In this document: positions 41,601-48,971 of the stretch, piece by piece
Layout of the letters: every line of letters begins with the position of its first letter
Position numbering within the stretch: the stretch's first letter is position 1
NCBI RefSeq assembly: GCF_015680405.1
Contig: NZ_JADLJS010000005.1
Location: forward strand, 124,001-188,000
Source: Pseudomonas pudica
GTDB taxonomy: Bacteria > Pseudomonadota > Gammaproteobacteria > Pseudomonadales > Pseudomonadaceae
Direction: 5' to 3'
DNA length: 64,000 nucleotides
Made by a program: the position numbers and the translations under genes
The notes under the pieces: generated by a model
What the model was told of the DNA's origin: nothing
Seen by the model: only the letters and a program-made list of their open reading frames with translations
Database searches by the model: none

Positions 41601-42195
41601 GGAGCTGTTGCAAGGCCAGCACGATGACGTGCACCTGCTCGAAAGCGCGCTACCTGTCGCCTGGGGCCAGTTGCAAGGCTTGCGGCGCATGGCGCAAAAG
41701 CCGCGTCTGGGCTGGATCGGTAACAAGGATGCCGTCTTGCTGGCCGAGGTAGTGCCGGCAATGGCGCATGAGGTCGATTGGGTCGTTCTGGGCGACTGCC
41801 CACCAGCGCTGCGGCCGTTCGTCCGGGAGCACCACCCGCATGTTTCTGATGAAAACCTGGGTAATAGCCTCGCAGCCCTGAATCTCGATCTGGCGCTGGT
41901 GCCGATGGCCGAGACCCTGGGCAATGCCTGCTCGGCCGACCTGCGGGTGCTTCAGCACGCTGCTTGCGCGCATCCGGTGATCTGTAGCCGGGTGGCCGGT
42001 TTTGCCGGCGCAGACACCTTGCCGTTGTCGAGGGTGGAGAACCAGACGGCTGACTGGCTGCGGGCCATCCGTCTGCATCTGGAGGAGCGCGACGCGTCGG
42101 CAGCGTTGGGGGATGCCCTGCAGAATGCTGTCCGGTCGAACTGGCTGCTTCAGGGGGAGCGCCTGGAGGCCTGGCGCCGGGCCTGGCTTTCCTGA
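38653..42195 (+). CDS. Giant multidomain glycosyltransferase 3 (flagellin glycosylation)
   Basis: The 1180 aa protein has an N-terminal GT-B-like region (~1-320) with LAPDYRETSSGVASLHYLCH and CGCPVIFIPGHG. Two GT2 modules follow: ~350-560 with LRPDLNLDMLLAHPAAL, and ~580-800 with NHAQRPEVGAVGCMLAS. A C-terminal GT-B-like domain (~835-1180) has RLGWIGNKDAV and VLQHAACAHPVICSR. The last three modules match those of glycosyltransferase 1 in order. It follows the aminotransferase by 42 bp, which suggests that it may transfer the amino sugar made by its neighbours. Confidence 0.83.
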   Translation: MPNSARVDAHSLDQALTRLRLMYAKPEHPYYILAPDYRETSSGVASLHYLCHVLNLNGREAYICGGQVVNPDLKTPLLDPLTQKRHQAEGKVPIAVYPEVVVGNPLGCDVVARFLLNFEGFLTGQSMQAAGRDLLFYSGALIAARHGYPDGDLLCLPTIDVELFSAPAPGTLREGKYLYQNRHPLEQIDYSQLPGDIQLLSMANALTLPELAVLLRKAEVLYTHEWSMTCVIAVLCGCPVIFIPGHGIDEQFLEASFIGSHGFAMLDRPDAFERASAGLEGALQRYVERTAPFWQQLEVFIAKTQFAARRETAGNNGGMLTWLRQRYPLPQQLQLMQDRLAAPDAPSIAVLVLDHGDPGALARTLGSLDDVLYQRIQVCVLGAMEPRRPNVQWVSADARAPLAAINGLLESSPCDWCMVVDAGVEFTASGLLVAALDLSQAQVAFGAVFADEAVRGADDSVEARLRPDLNLDMLLAHPAALSRHWLYHRCTLVQQGGFDPAAGGAYELAYQLRLIVEHGLGVVGHISEPLLIANRPDVTVCDDERTVIQKHLLERGYPEAQVDSIEQAANCYQIDYGHSRPASVSLIIYIEGDLSRLQRCLEQLLQNTAAVTHEVLLVEPGNDDPVLLQWLDMLSQVEPGRVQVLRFMPGQSRAAMCNAAAQEAQGEFLLWLDAAAMVNDGDWLLALLNHAQRPEVGAVGCMLASPDGVIQQAGQVLGMGGSVGPAFAGQVLGDKGDLAALVTERNGVVVGDRCLMVRRETFLESGGFSVDPLLEPWAEADLCLRLQQAGYLNVWTPRARLLLEAAPADAIGAEQEDALYARWLPQLVSDPSYNANQSLLVGHSHARQDNGLCWRPLQGIAPTVLAFAADQQAAGQTRVIQPLMALRNAGVIDGSVTIGVLTLVDIQRYAPSSIVLQRPLADGGLQTLRRLRAFSQAFKVYELDGYIPEMGFAAGLGADELLQRMRYGLMQADRVVVAAPALAELLQGQHDDVHLLESALPVAWGQLQGLRRMAQKPRLGWIGNKDAVLLAEVVPAMAHEVDWVVLGDCPPALRPFVREHHPHVSDENLGNSLAALNLDLALVPMAETLGNACSADLRVLQHAACAHPVICSRVAGFAGADTLPLSRVENQTADWLRAIRLHLEERDASAALGDALQNAVRSNWLLQGERLEAWRRAWLS

Positions 42196-42208
42196 GCCAC
42201 GATGCATG

Positions 42209-42237
42209 CCGGGTACCCGCTTGAGGCGGGTGTCCGG
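42209..42237. other. Extended hairpin after glycosyltransferase 3
   Basis: CCGG, GT, ACCCGC (42209-42220) pair with GCGGGT, GT, CCGG (42226-42237) across a 5-nt loop, with two wobble positions. There is no T tract, so it is not a classical terminator. It could stabilise the 3' end or be a degenerate REP. Confidence 0.45.
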
Positions 42238-42443
42238 TAGCGCACACAGGGCCGTGGTTGCGTACGAGGGGCATTGATCTTGTCGGGCGATTGGCCGATC
42301 GTATGAACGATCGTGACTTGGCAGTCGAAACGTGCATCTCTAAGCTATCGAGTCTGCGGGCAGTCTCGTCGTCTTTTCACCCGAGGTATCTGAACCCGGC
42401 GCGAAAGCCCGCGAATTTTCGCCATATCTATCGGGAAGCCACA

Positions 42444-43379
42444 ATGATTGGCATCAAAAGCATCGCCAGTTACGTACCTGTCGAGGGCGTCGACAATTAC
42501 GCGCAGGGCGCGAAATTCGGCAAGGACCAGGATTTCATCTTCGGCAAGATCGGTTCGACCTTCCTGCCGCGCAAGGAGGCCACCCAGGAAACCTCTGATC
42601 TTTGCGTGGAGGCAGCAAGAAACCTGTTTTCTGCCAACCCTGGCCTTGATCCTGCGTCCATCGATGTCGTGATCGTTGTGACCCAGAACGGCGACGCCGA
42701 AGGCTTGCCGCATACCGCTGCGATCGTGCAGCACAAGCTGGGCCTGAGCACCCACGTTGCAGCTTTCGATATTTCTCTGGGCTGCTCGGGCTATGTCTAT
42801 GGCCTGTATGCCATGAAGGGCTTCATGGAAGCGGCCGGGCTGAAAAACGGCCTGCTGATCACCGCAGATCCTTACTCGAAGATCGTCGATCCCGAAGATC
42901 GCAATACCACCATGCTGTTTGGTGATGCCGCCACTGCGACCTGGATGGGCGAGGGCGCTGCGTGGCAGCTCGGCAAGTCGCTGTTCGGCAGCGACGGAGC
43001 CGGGGCTGAGCACTTGCGTACTACCGACGGCAAGTTCTTCATGAATGGTCGTCAGGTCTACAACTTCGCCTTGGTCAAGGTGCCTGCGCACCTTCAGCAG
43101 TTGCTCGATGCCAGCGGCCTCAAGGCGGGCGATATCGACCTCTATTGCCTTCACCAAGGTAGCGCGGCAATCGTGGATGCGGTTTCGGCGCGCTTTGTGG
43201 AGGGCGAGTACAGGCAGCGGTTCGTCAAGGACATGGTCGAGACCGGCAATACCGTCTCTTCGAGCATTCCGTTGCTGCTGGAAAAGCATGTGCTGGGTTC
43301 GCAGCACCAGCGGGTTGCCCTGAGCGGTTTCGGCGTAGGCCTTTCCTGGGGTTCGGCAATCATCGAGCGCCGCGATTGA
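42444..43379 (+). CDS. Beta-ketoacyl-ACP synthase III-like enzyme
   Basis: The 311 aa thiolase-fold condensing enzyme has the full KAS III catalytic triad: Cys114 in DISLGCSGYVYGL, His237 in YCLHQGSAAI and Asn269 in ETGNTVSSSIP. The ATG at 42444 begins MIGIKSIASYVP, the typical family start; the open frame runs further upstream without need. In a glycosylation island it could make or transfer a short 3-oxoacyl unit that, after reduction, acylates an amino sugar. P. syringae flagellin carries a hydroxybutyryl amide on viosamine, which fits. No acyl carrier protein gene is present here. It ends before a strong terminator. Confidence 0.88.
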   Translation: MIGIKSIASYVPVEGVDNYAQGAKFGKDQDFIFGKIGSTFLPRKEATQETSDLCVEAARNLFSANPGLDPASIDVVIVVTQNGDAEGLPHTAAIVQHKLGLSTHVAAFDISLGCSGYVYGLYAMKGFMEAAGLKNGLLITADPYSKIVDPEDRNTTMLFGDAATATWMGEGAAWQLGKSLFGSDGAGAEHLRTTDGKFFMNGRQVYNFALVKVPAHLQQLLDASGLKAGDIDLYCLHQGSAAIVDAVSARFVEGEYRQRFVKDMVETGNTVSSSIPLLLEKHVLGSQHQRVALSGFGVGLSWGSAIIERRD

Positions 43380-43399
43380 CCCCCTTTGTCGACTTCAAG

Positions 43400-43430
43400 A
43401 CGCCGCCGCTTTCAGGCGGCGTTTTCTTTT
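43400..43430 (+). terminator. Rho-independent terminator of the glycosylation island
   Basis: Stem ACGCCGCC/GGCGGCGT with loop GCTTTCA and TTTCTTTT. It separates the island from fliC. Confidence 0.9.
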
Positions 43431-43522
43431 CTCCTGCACAGTGAGTGCGCCTGTAATCTGGCGTCAAACCCTTGATTTCATTGGGATGGCCGGATGCCAG
43501 CAAAAAAAGTGAGAAATCGCCC

Positions 43523-43549
43523 TAAAGCAAACTGCCCTGACGACGATAA
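43523..43549 (+). promoter_or_regulatory. FliA (sigma-28) promoter of fliC
   Basis: TAAAGCAA (43523-43530), 11 bases, GACGATAA (43542-43549), against consensus TAAAGTTT-N11-GCCGATAA. It would leave a leader of about 75 nt before the fliC ATG. Confidence 0.85.
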
Positions 43550-43631
43550 ACATTACGAAGGTTCTCTGTGCCACACCCGGCGAATTGCCAAGGCCGGAAG
43601 CCGTAGTACCCAATCCAACGAGGAATTCGTC

Positions 43632-44480
43632 ATGGCTTTGACTGTTAACACCAACACCACCTCTCTGGGCGTTCAGAAAAACCTGAACCGTGCTTCCGAA
43701 GCGCTGAGCACCTCGATGACCCGTCTGTCCTCCGGCCTGAAAATCAACAGCGCCAAAGACGACGCCGCCGGCCTGCAGATCGCTACCCGCATGACTTCGC
43801 AGATCCGTGGTCAGACCATGGCTATCAAAAACGCCAACGACGGTATCTCCATCGCCCAGACCGCTGAAGGCGCGATGCAAGAGCAGACCAACATTCTGCA
43901 GCGTATGCGTGAACTGGCCGTTCAGTCCCGAAACGACTCGAACAGCACCAACGACCGTGTCGCTCTGGACAAAGAATTCCAGTCGATGGCTTCGGAACTG
44001 ACCCGTATCGCCAACAGCACCCAGCTGAACGGCAAGAACCTGCTGGACGGTTCGGCTTCGGTCATGACCTTCCAGGTTGGTTCCAACACCGGTTCGGCCA
44101 ACCAGATCACCATCGACCTGAGCGCCAAGTTCACCGCTTCGGACCTGGGCGTTACTTCCTCGATCAACATTCAGGGTTCCGACACCACCACCGCCGAAGC
44201 CAACTTCAGCGCTGCTGTTTCGGCCATCGACGCCGCTCTGCAAACCATCAACAGCAACCGTGCTGACCTGGGTGCCGCGCAGAACCGTCTGACCAGCACC
44301 ATCAACAACCTGCAAAACATCAACGAAAACGCCGAAGCTGCCCGTGGCCGCGTACAGGACACCGACTTCGCTGCTGAAACTGCCCAGCTGACCAAGCAGC
44401 AGACCCTGCAGCAAGCTTCCACCTCGGTTCTGGCCCAGGCCAACCAGCTGCCATCGGCAGTACTGAAGCTGCTGGGCTAA
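43632..44480 (+). CDS. fliC: Flagellin FliC
   Basis: The 282 aa filament subunit starts MALTVNTNTTSLGVQKNLNR at 43632 after AGGAATTCGTC; the frame upstream of it is promoter and leader DNA. The D0/D1 regions at both ends are conserved (KINSAKDDAAGLQIATRMTS, and C-terminal STSVLAQANQLPSAVLKLLG). The variable middle is very short, about 100 residues (~140-200 rich in Ser, Thr and Asn). The 22-residue segment 30-51 is the canonical plant immune epitope flg22. Size and epitope are of the P. syringae type. The codon use is strongly biased, as expected for an abundant protein. Confidence 0.97.
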   Translation: MALTVNTNTTSLGVQKNLNRASEALSTSMTRLSSGLKINSAKDDAAGLQIATRMTSQIRGQTMAIKNANDGISIAQTAEGAMQEQTNILQRMRELAVQSRNDSNSTNDRVALDKEFQSMASELTRIANSTQLNGKNLLDGSASVMTFQVGSNTGSANQITIDLSAKFTASDLGVTSSINIQGSDTTTAEANFSAAVSAIDAALQTINSNRADLGAAQNRLTSTINNLQNINENAEAARGRVQDTDFAAETAQLTKQQTLQQASTSVLAQANQLPSAVLKLLG

Positions 44481-44494
44481 TCTGCCTGGTTGCT

Positions 44495-44532
44495 GGCGGG
44501 GAAGTGCTGGTAAGGCACTTCCCCGCCTTTTC
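44495..44532 (+). terminator. Rho-independent terminator after fliC
   Basis: A 13-bp perfect stem GGCGGGGAAGTGC/GCACTTCCCCGCC with loop TGGTAAG and TTTTC. It ends 18 bp before flaG, so flaG depends on read-through or another promoter. Confidence 0.95.
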
Positions 44533-44549
44533 ATTGCGAGGTGGTGGGC

Positions 44550-44909
44550 ATGGACATGAGCGTCAAGCTGAACCTGTCTTATCCGGCCGCACGTCCGGCC
44601 GAGCAGGTTGCCGAAAAACCGGTTGCCCGGTCGACGGAAAACGTAAAACCCGAAGACGACAAGAAAGACGCCAAGGCGGTGCAGGATGCCGACAAGGTCA
44701 AACATGCCGTTTCGGAGATCGAAAAGTTCCTGAAGGCATCGCAGCGCAATCTGGAATTTTCCACGGATGAAGAATCCGGCAAGATCGTGGTCAAAGTCAT
44801 CGCTACCGACAGTGGTGAACTGATTCGCCAGTTGCCCTCGGAAGAGGCCCTGCGGATCGCTCACAGCCTGAGCGATGTCAAAAGTGTTCTGTTCGACGCC
44901 AAGGTATGA
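44550..44909 (+). CDS. flaG: FlaG family protein
   Basis: The 119 aa protein has a charged, disordered N-terminal half (KPEDDKKDAKAVQDADKVKH). The FlaG domain follows, with NLEFSTDEESGKIVVKVIA and GELIRQLPSEEALRIAHSL. FlaG is linked to filament length control and lies between fliC and fliD in Pseudomonas. GAGGTGG precedes the ATG at 44550. An in-frame ATG at 44556 (MSVKLN) would also work. Confidence 0.92.
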   Translation: MDMSVKLNLSYPAARPAEQVAEKPVARSTENVKPEDDKKDAKAVQDADKVKHAVSEIEKFLKASQRNLEFSTDEESGKIVVKVIATDSGELIRQLPSEEALRIAHSLSDVKSVLFDAKV

Positions 44910-44987
44910 TTGGCGGCGAACACCAATGAAGTGATGCATGTCAGTCCCGCAGGAGCGGGTTGACGCGTTGATGAGAGGGACTACAGC

Positions 44988-46406
44988 ATGGCAAGCCCGA
45001 TTACTTCCAGTACAGGCCTGGGTTCTGGTCTCAACATTACCGATATCGTGACCGCGCTGGTCAAGGCCGATACATCCGCCAAGCAGGCGCAGATCACTCG
45101 GCAAACCAGCAACAATACTGCGATGATTTCGGGTATCGGCTCGCTGCGCAGTGCCCTCACGGCATTCCAGGACGCCATGAAGGCGCTCAACAACAAGGAT
45201 GCGCCGTCGTTCAACGCCTATGCAGCGACCTCGGCCAACGAGTCGGTGGTCAAGATCAAGTCCAGCAACACGGCCGTGCCGGGTAGCTACGACATCGTGG
45301 TGGACAAGCTGGCCACCAGCTCGAAAGTCGCCAGCCAGCAGTTCGCCGGCGGTGCCAGCAGTGCGATCACGGCTGGCAAGCTGACCATCAGCCAGGGTGG
45401 CAAGACCTATGATCTGGATGTGGCCAGCGGCGCCACGCTGCAGAGCGTGCGTGACCAGATCAACAAGGAAATGAGCGCCAACGGTATTTCCGCCAACATC
45501 GTCAATGAAGAAGGCGGCTCGCGCCTGGTGCTCAGCTCGACCACCACCGGTGCCGGCAGTGACATTTCCCTGAGCGGTATTCCCGAGCTGACCATCGATG
45601 GCACCACGCAGATGTCCGGCACTGGCGCCGGCTTCATCACTGCCAAGGCGCAGGACGCCGAGCTGACCATCGACGGTCTGAAGGTCAAGAGTGCCTCCAA
45701 TACCCTCGATAGCGCGATCAGCGGCATGACCCTCGAGCTGACCGGGGTCAGCCCCAAGGCCAGCGGCGTCGCCACTGGTACGCCGACCGCGGTCACCGTT
45801 GCGGCGGACAACGATGGCCTGAAGAAGTCGGTCCAGAGCTTCGTCGATGCCTACAATACGCTGCAGAAGGCGATCACTTCGCTCACGTCGACCAGCCGTG
45901 ATGACGATGACAAGCTGGTGCTCGGCCCGCTCACCAACGACCCGACCACCCGCTCTCTGCTGGGTGATGTGCGCAAGGTGCTGAGTGAGGTGGGGGCCGG
46001 CGACCAGCTGACCACGCTGAGCCAGTTGGGTATCAACACCCAGAAGGATGGCACGCTCGAATTCAACAGCAGCAAGTTCACCTCGGCGATGAACGACAAG
46101 AAGCTCGGCCCGGAAGTGCAGGAGCTGTTCACCGGCACCGACGGCATCTTCGAGCGCATGAACAAGGCCATCGATCCTTACAACAAGACCGATGGCAGCC
46201 TTGCAACGCGCAAGTCGAACCTCGACAAGGCGGTCTCGGAACTGGCCAACCAGCAGGCCGCGCTCGATCGCCGCACCGAGTCCCTGACCGAATCGCTGAC
46301 CAAGAAGTACGTGGCCCTGGACACCGCCCTGGGCAAGATGAAGGCCCAGGCTGACCAGATCACCTCGATCTTCGAAGCGATCAACGCCCAGGCCAAGAAA
46401 TCCTGA
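44988..46406 (+). CDS. fliD: Flagellar filament cap protein FliD
   Basis: The 472 aa filament cap helps insert flagellin subunits at the tip. The N-terminal block has STGLGSGLNITDIVTALVKA and a following coiled-coil region. The C-terminal domain includes FVDAYNTLQKAITSL and the long terminal helices with YVALDTALGKMKAQADQITS. GAGAGGGA lies 11 bases before the ATG. The transcript would end at the terminator at 46422, and fliS downstream has its own promoter. Confidence 0.95.
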   Translation: MASPITSSTGLGSGLNITDIVTALVKADTSAKQAQITRQTSNNTAMISGIGSLRSALTAFQDAMKALNNKDAPSFNAYAATSANESVVKIKSSNTAVPGSYDIVVDKLATSSKVASQQFAGGASSAITAGKLTISQGGKTYDLDVASGATLQSVRDQINKEMSANGISANIVNEEGGSRLVLSSTTTGAGSDISLSGIPELTIDGTTQMSGTGAGFITAKAQDAELTIDGLKVKSASNTLDSAISGMTLELTGVSPKASGVATGTPTAVTVAADNDGLKKSVQSFVDAYNTLQKAITSLTSTSRDDDDKLVLGPLTNDPTTRSLLGDVRKVLSEVGAGDQLTTLSQLGINTQKDGTLEFNSSKFTSAMNDKKLGPEVQELFTGTDGIFERMNKAIDPYNKTDGSLATRKSNLDKAVSELANQQAALDRRTESLTESLTKKYVALDTALGKMKAQADQITSIFEAINAQAKKS

Positions 46407-46421
46407 TCGGCTGAACATGCC

Positions 46422-46467
46422 AAAAGCCCGGCGGCGTCCCCAAGATGCCCCGGGCTTTTTGCTTTTT
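46422..46467 (+). terminator. Rho-independent terminator after fliD
   Basis: Stem AAAAGCCCGG/CCGGGCTTTT with an 18-nt loop and T-rich tail (TTTTTGCTTTTT). It directly precedes a FliA-type promoter. Confidence 0.8.
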
Positions 46468-46470
46468 CCC

Positions 46471-46497
46471 TAAAGTTTTTTGACGTACAGGCGATAC
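46471..46497 (+). promoter_or_regulatory. FliA (sigma-28) promoter of fliST
   Basis: TAAAGTTT (46471-46478) is a perfect -35. After 11 bases comes GGCGATAC (46490-46497), six of eight to GCCGATAA. It sits 44 bp before fliS and after the fliD terminator. Confidence 0.7.
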
Positions 46498-46540
46498 AGC
46501 AGGTACAAGCAACTTTTTACCGCAGCAACGAGGCAGATCC

Positions 46541-46936
46541 ATGAACCCGATGTTGGCCCTTCGGCAGTACCAGAAAGTCAACGGCGCAGCGCAGACGTCC
46601 GAAGCCAGCCCGCACCGCCTGGTGCAGATGCTCATGCAGGGCGGCCTTGATCGCATGGCGCAGGCCAAGGGTGCCATTGCCCGCAACGACATCGCGCAAA
46701 GGGGCATCCTCATTGGCAAGGCCATCGACATCATCGGCGGCCTGCGTGAAGGCCTGGACCTGGAAAACCATGCCGACAGCCTGGCTGAGCTGGACAGCTT
46801 GTACATGTACATGAGCCGCCGCCTGATCGAGGCCAACGTCACGGGTGACCCGGCCATCATCGACGAGGTCGCGCGCCTGCTGATCACTGTGAAAGAAGGT
46901 TGGGACGCAATCGGCGATCAGTCGTCGGCTTCCTGA
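46541..46936 (+). CDS. fliS: Flagellin export chaperone FliS
   Basis: The 131 aa helical chaperone binds the C terminus of flagellin. Signature segments are MLALRQYQKVNGAAQTSEAS and SPHRLVQMLMQGGLDRMAQA, followed by IAQRGILIGKAIDIIGGLRE, all typical of FliS. Just downstream is the FliT-like gene, giving the usual fliD-S-T order. The ATG at 46541 is the only start that retains the conserved N terminus. Confidence 0.95.
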   Translation: MNPMLALRQYQKVNGAAQTSEASPHRLVQMLMQGGLDRMAQAKGAIARNDIAQRGILIGKAIDIIGGLREGLDLENHADSLAELDSLYMYMSRRLIEANVTGDPAIIDEVARLLITVKEGWDAIGDQSSAS

Positions 46937-46950
46937 TAAAGGAGGATGAC

Positions 46951-47247
46951 ATGAGCGAAGTAATCGCCCGGATCGAGCAGACTCGGGAAATGCTGCTGGC
47001 GGCACTGGCCGAGCGTAACTGGGAGGCTGTCGGCGAGCTGGACCTGGAATGCCGCTTGCGCATCGGTGACATGGTGAGCGAGGCGAAAGGCAACGAGGCC
47101 GATGTCAGTGCCAGCCTTGAGCAGTTGTTGGCCGTATATCGTCAACTAATCGATGTTGCAAGTGGTGAACGTCAATCCTTGGTGGATGAAATGACGAAAA
47201 TCCGTCAGGCGAAGAACGCGGCAAAGGTATACCATTTGTTCACCTGA
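46951..47247 (+). CDS. fliT: FliT-like flagellar chaperone
   Basis: The small helical protein (98 aa) starts MSEVIARIEQTREMLLAALA with a perfect AAAGGAGG before the ATG at 46951. The position 14 bp after fliS and the helical, highly charged sequence fit FliT, the FliD chaperone, although FliT proteins diverge rapidly. Pseudomonas versions are often annotated as a second fliS-region protein. No upstream extension is needed. Confidence 0.75.
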   Translation: MSEVIARIEQTREMLLAALAERNWEAVGELDLECRLRIGDMVSEAKGNEADVSASLEQLLAVYRQLIDVASGERQSLVDEMTKIRQAKNAAKVYHLFT

Positions 47248-47281
47248 CCACAGACGTTGCCAAAAGCCATGCGCCATTAAT

Positions 47282-47310
47282 TTGACTGGCTGGTTTTTTT
47301 TGACTTTACT
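47282..47310 (+). promoter_or_regulatory. Candidate sigma-70 promoter of fleQ
   Basis: TTGACT (47282-47287), 17 bases including a T8 run, TTTACT (47305-47310). This is the best housekeeping-type match in the 166-bp gap before fleQ. A hairpin at 47336-47360 would fall in the leader. Confidence 0.45.
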
Positions 47311-47413
47311 AGTGGCTGTTTTCGAATTTCAGACGTCCGAACACTGACCATTCAGTCGGAATGATGTCGAGCACGCCCTCGGGCGCCGATATGACTAGGG
47401 AAGTTGCTATTGC

Positions 47414-48889
47414 ATGTGGCGTGAAACCAAGATTCTGCTGATCGACGACGACAGCGCACGCCGCCGCGACCTGGCGGTGGTGCTTAACTTCCTCGGCGAA
47501 GAAAACCTCGCTTGCTCCAGCCAGGACTGGCAGCAGGTGGTCGAGCCGTTGTCTTCGAGTCGCGAAGTGCTGTGCGTGCTTATCGGCACTGTAAATGCCC
47601 CGGGCAGTGTGCTTGGGCTCGTTAAGACAGTGGCTGGGTGGGATGAGTTCCTTCCGGTTCTGCTTTTAGGTGAAATTTCTTCTGCGGAGTTCCCGGAAGA
47701 CCTTCGCCGCCGGGTGCTTTCCAACCTGGAAATGCCGCCAAGCTACAGCCAGCTGCTGGATTCGCTGCACCGTGCCCAGGTCTATCGCGAGATGTACGAC
47801 CAGGCGCGCGAGCGTGGTCGCCAGCGCGAACCCAACCTGTTCCGCAGCCTTGTCGGTACCAGCCGTGCCATTCAGCACGTGCGGCAGATGATGCAGCAGG
47901 TGGCCGATACCGATGCCAGCGTGCTGATCCTGGGTGAGTCCGGCACCGGCAAGGAAGTGGTTGCGCGCAACCTGCACTACCACTCCAAGCGCCGCGAAGC
48001 GCCGTTCGTGCCGGTCAACTGCGGTGCGATCCCGGCCGAGCTGCTGGAAAGCGAACTGTTCGGCCACGAGAAGGGCGCCTTCACCGGGGCGATCACCAGC
48101 CGTGCCGGGCGTTTCGAGCTGGCCAACGGCGGTACCCTGTTCCTCGACGAAATCGGCGACATGCCGTTGCCTATGCAGGTCAAGCTGTTGCGCGTGCTGC
48201 AGGAGCGTACCTTCGAGCGCGTGGGTAGCAACAAGACCCAGAGCATCGACGTGCGCATCATCGCCGCGACCCACAAGAACCTCGAGACCATGATCGAGGA
48301 GGGCACGTTCCGCGAAGACCTGTACTACCGCCTGAACGTGTTCCCCATCGAGATGGCGCCGCTGCGTGAGCGGGTGGAAGACATCCCGCTGCTGATGAAC
48401 GAGCTGATCTCGCGCATGGAGCACGAGAAGCGCGGCTCTATCCGCTTCAACTCCGCGTCGATCATGTCGCTGTGTCGTCATGGCTGGCCGGGCAACGTGC
48501 GCGAACTGGCCAACCTGGTCGAGCGCATGGCGATCATGCACCCGTACGGGGTGATTGGCGTGTCCGAGTTGCCGAAGAAATTCCGTTACGTCGATGACGA
48601 AGACGAGCAGATGGTCGACAGCCTGCGCAGCGACCTGGAAGAGCGCGTGGCGATCAACGGCCATACGCCGAACTTCAGCAACCACGCCATGTTGCCACCT
48701 GAAGGCCTGGACCTGAAGGACTACCTGGGTAGCCTGGAGCAAGGCCTGATCCAGCAGGCGCTGGACGATGCCAACGGTATCGTTGCACGCGCAGCTGAAC
48801 GTTTGCGTATTCGCCGCACCACCCTGGTAGAGAAGATGCGCAAGTACGGCATGAGCCGTCAGGGCGGCGAGGAACAGGCGGAGGATTGA
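47414..48889 (+). CDS. fleQ: Flagellar master regulator FleQ
   Basis: The 491 aa bacterial enhancer-binding protein is the RpoN activator at the top of the flagellar hierarchy and responds to c-di-GMP and FleN. The N-terminal receiver-like domain (~1-135) is followed by LFRSLVG (142-148), the known c-di-GMP-binding R-switch. The AAA+ domain has Walker A GESGTGK (174-180), GAFTGA (221-226) contacting sigma-54, and Walker B LFLDEIG. A Fis-type helix-turn-helix lies at the C terminus ([18 protein letters not shown]). AGGGAAG lies upstream of the ATG. FleS and FleR follow. Confidence 0.96.
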   Translation: MWRETKILLIDDDSARRRDLAVVLNFLGEENLACSSQDWQQVVEPLSSSREVLCVLIGTVNAPGSVLGLVKTVAGWDEFLPVLLLGEISSAEFPEDLRRRVLSNLEMPPSYSQLLDSLHRAQVYREMYDQARERGRQREPNLFRSLVGTSRAIQHVRQMMQQVADTDASVLILGESGTGKEVVARNLHYHSKRREAPFVPVNCGAIPAELLESELFGHEKGAFTGAITSRAGRFELANGGTLFLDEIGDMPLPMQVKLLRVLQERTFERVGSNKTQSIDVRIIAATHKNLETMIEEGTFREDLYYRLNVFPIEMAPLRERVEDIPLLMNELISRMEHEKRGSIRFNSASIMSLCRHGWPGNVRELANLVERMAIMHPYGVIGVSELPKKFRYVDDEDEQMVDSLRSDLEERVAINGHTPNFSNHAMLPPEGLDLKDYLGSLEQGLIQQALDDANGIVARAAERLRIRRTTLVEKMRKYGMSRQGGEEQAED

Positions 48890-48902
48890 CGCCTGTCGGT
48901 TG

Positions 48903-48942
48903 CCTGTACCGGCCTCTTCGCGGGCGCGCCCGCTCCCACAGG
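48903..48942. repeat. REP element 1 of the fleQ-fleS gap
   Basis: CCGGCCTCTTCGCGGG, then CCCGCTCCCACAGG, the same type as elsewhere in the window. Confidence 0.9.
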
Positions 48943-48971
48943 ATCGATGCACAGCTTGAATTCGGTGATAT

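Noticed and set aside
42293..42336. Sigma-54-like GG ... GC before the KAS III gene (TTGGCAGTCGAAACGTGC)
   Set aside because: The GG-GC spacing is 12 bases instead of 10, which RpoN does not accept.
43464..46418. 984-codon minus-strand frame opposite fliC, flaG and fliD
   Set aside because: It spans terminators and a promoter of the plus strand and reads as Gly/Val/Arg-rich filler. It is a shadow of strongly biased plus-strand codon use.
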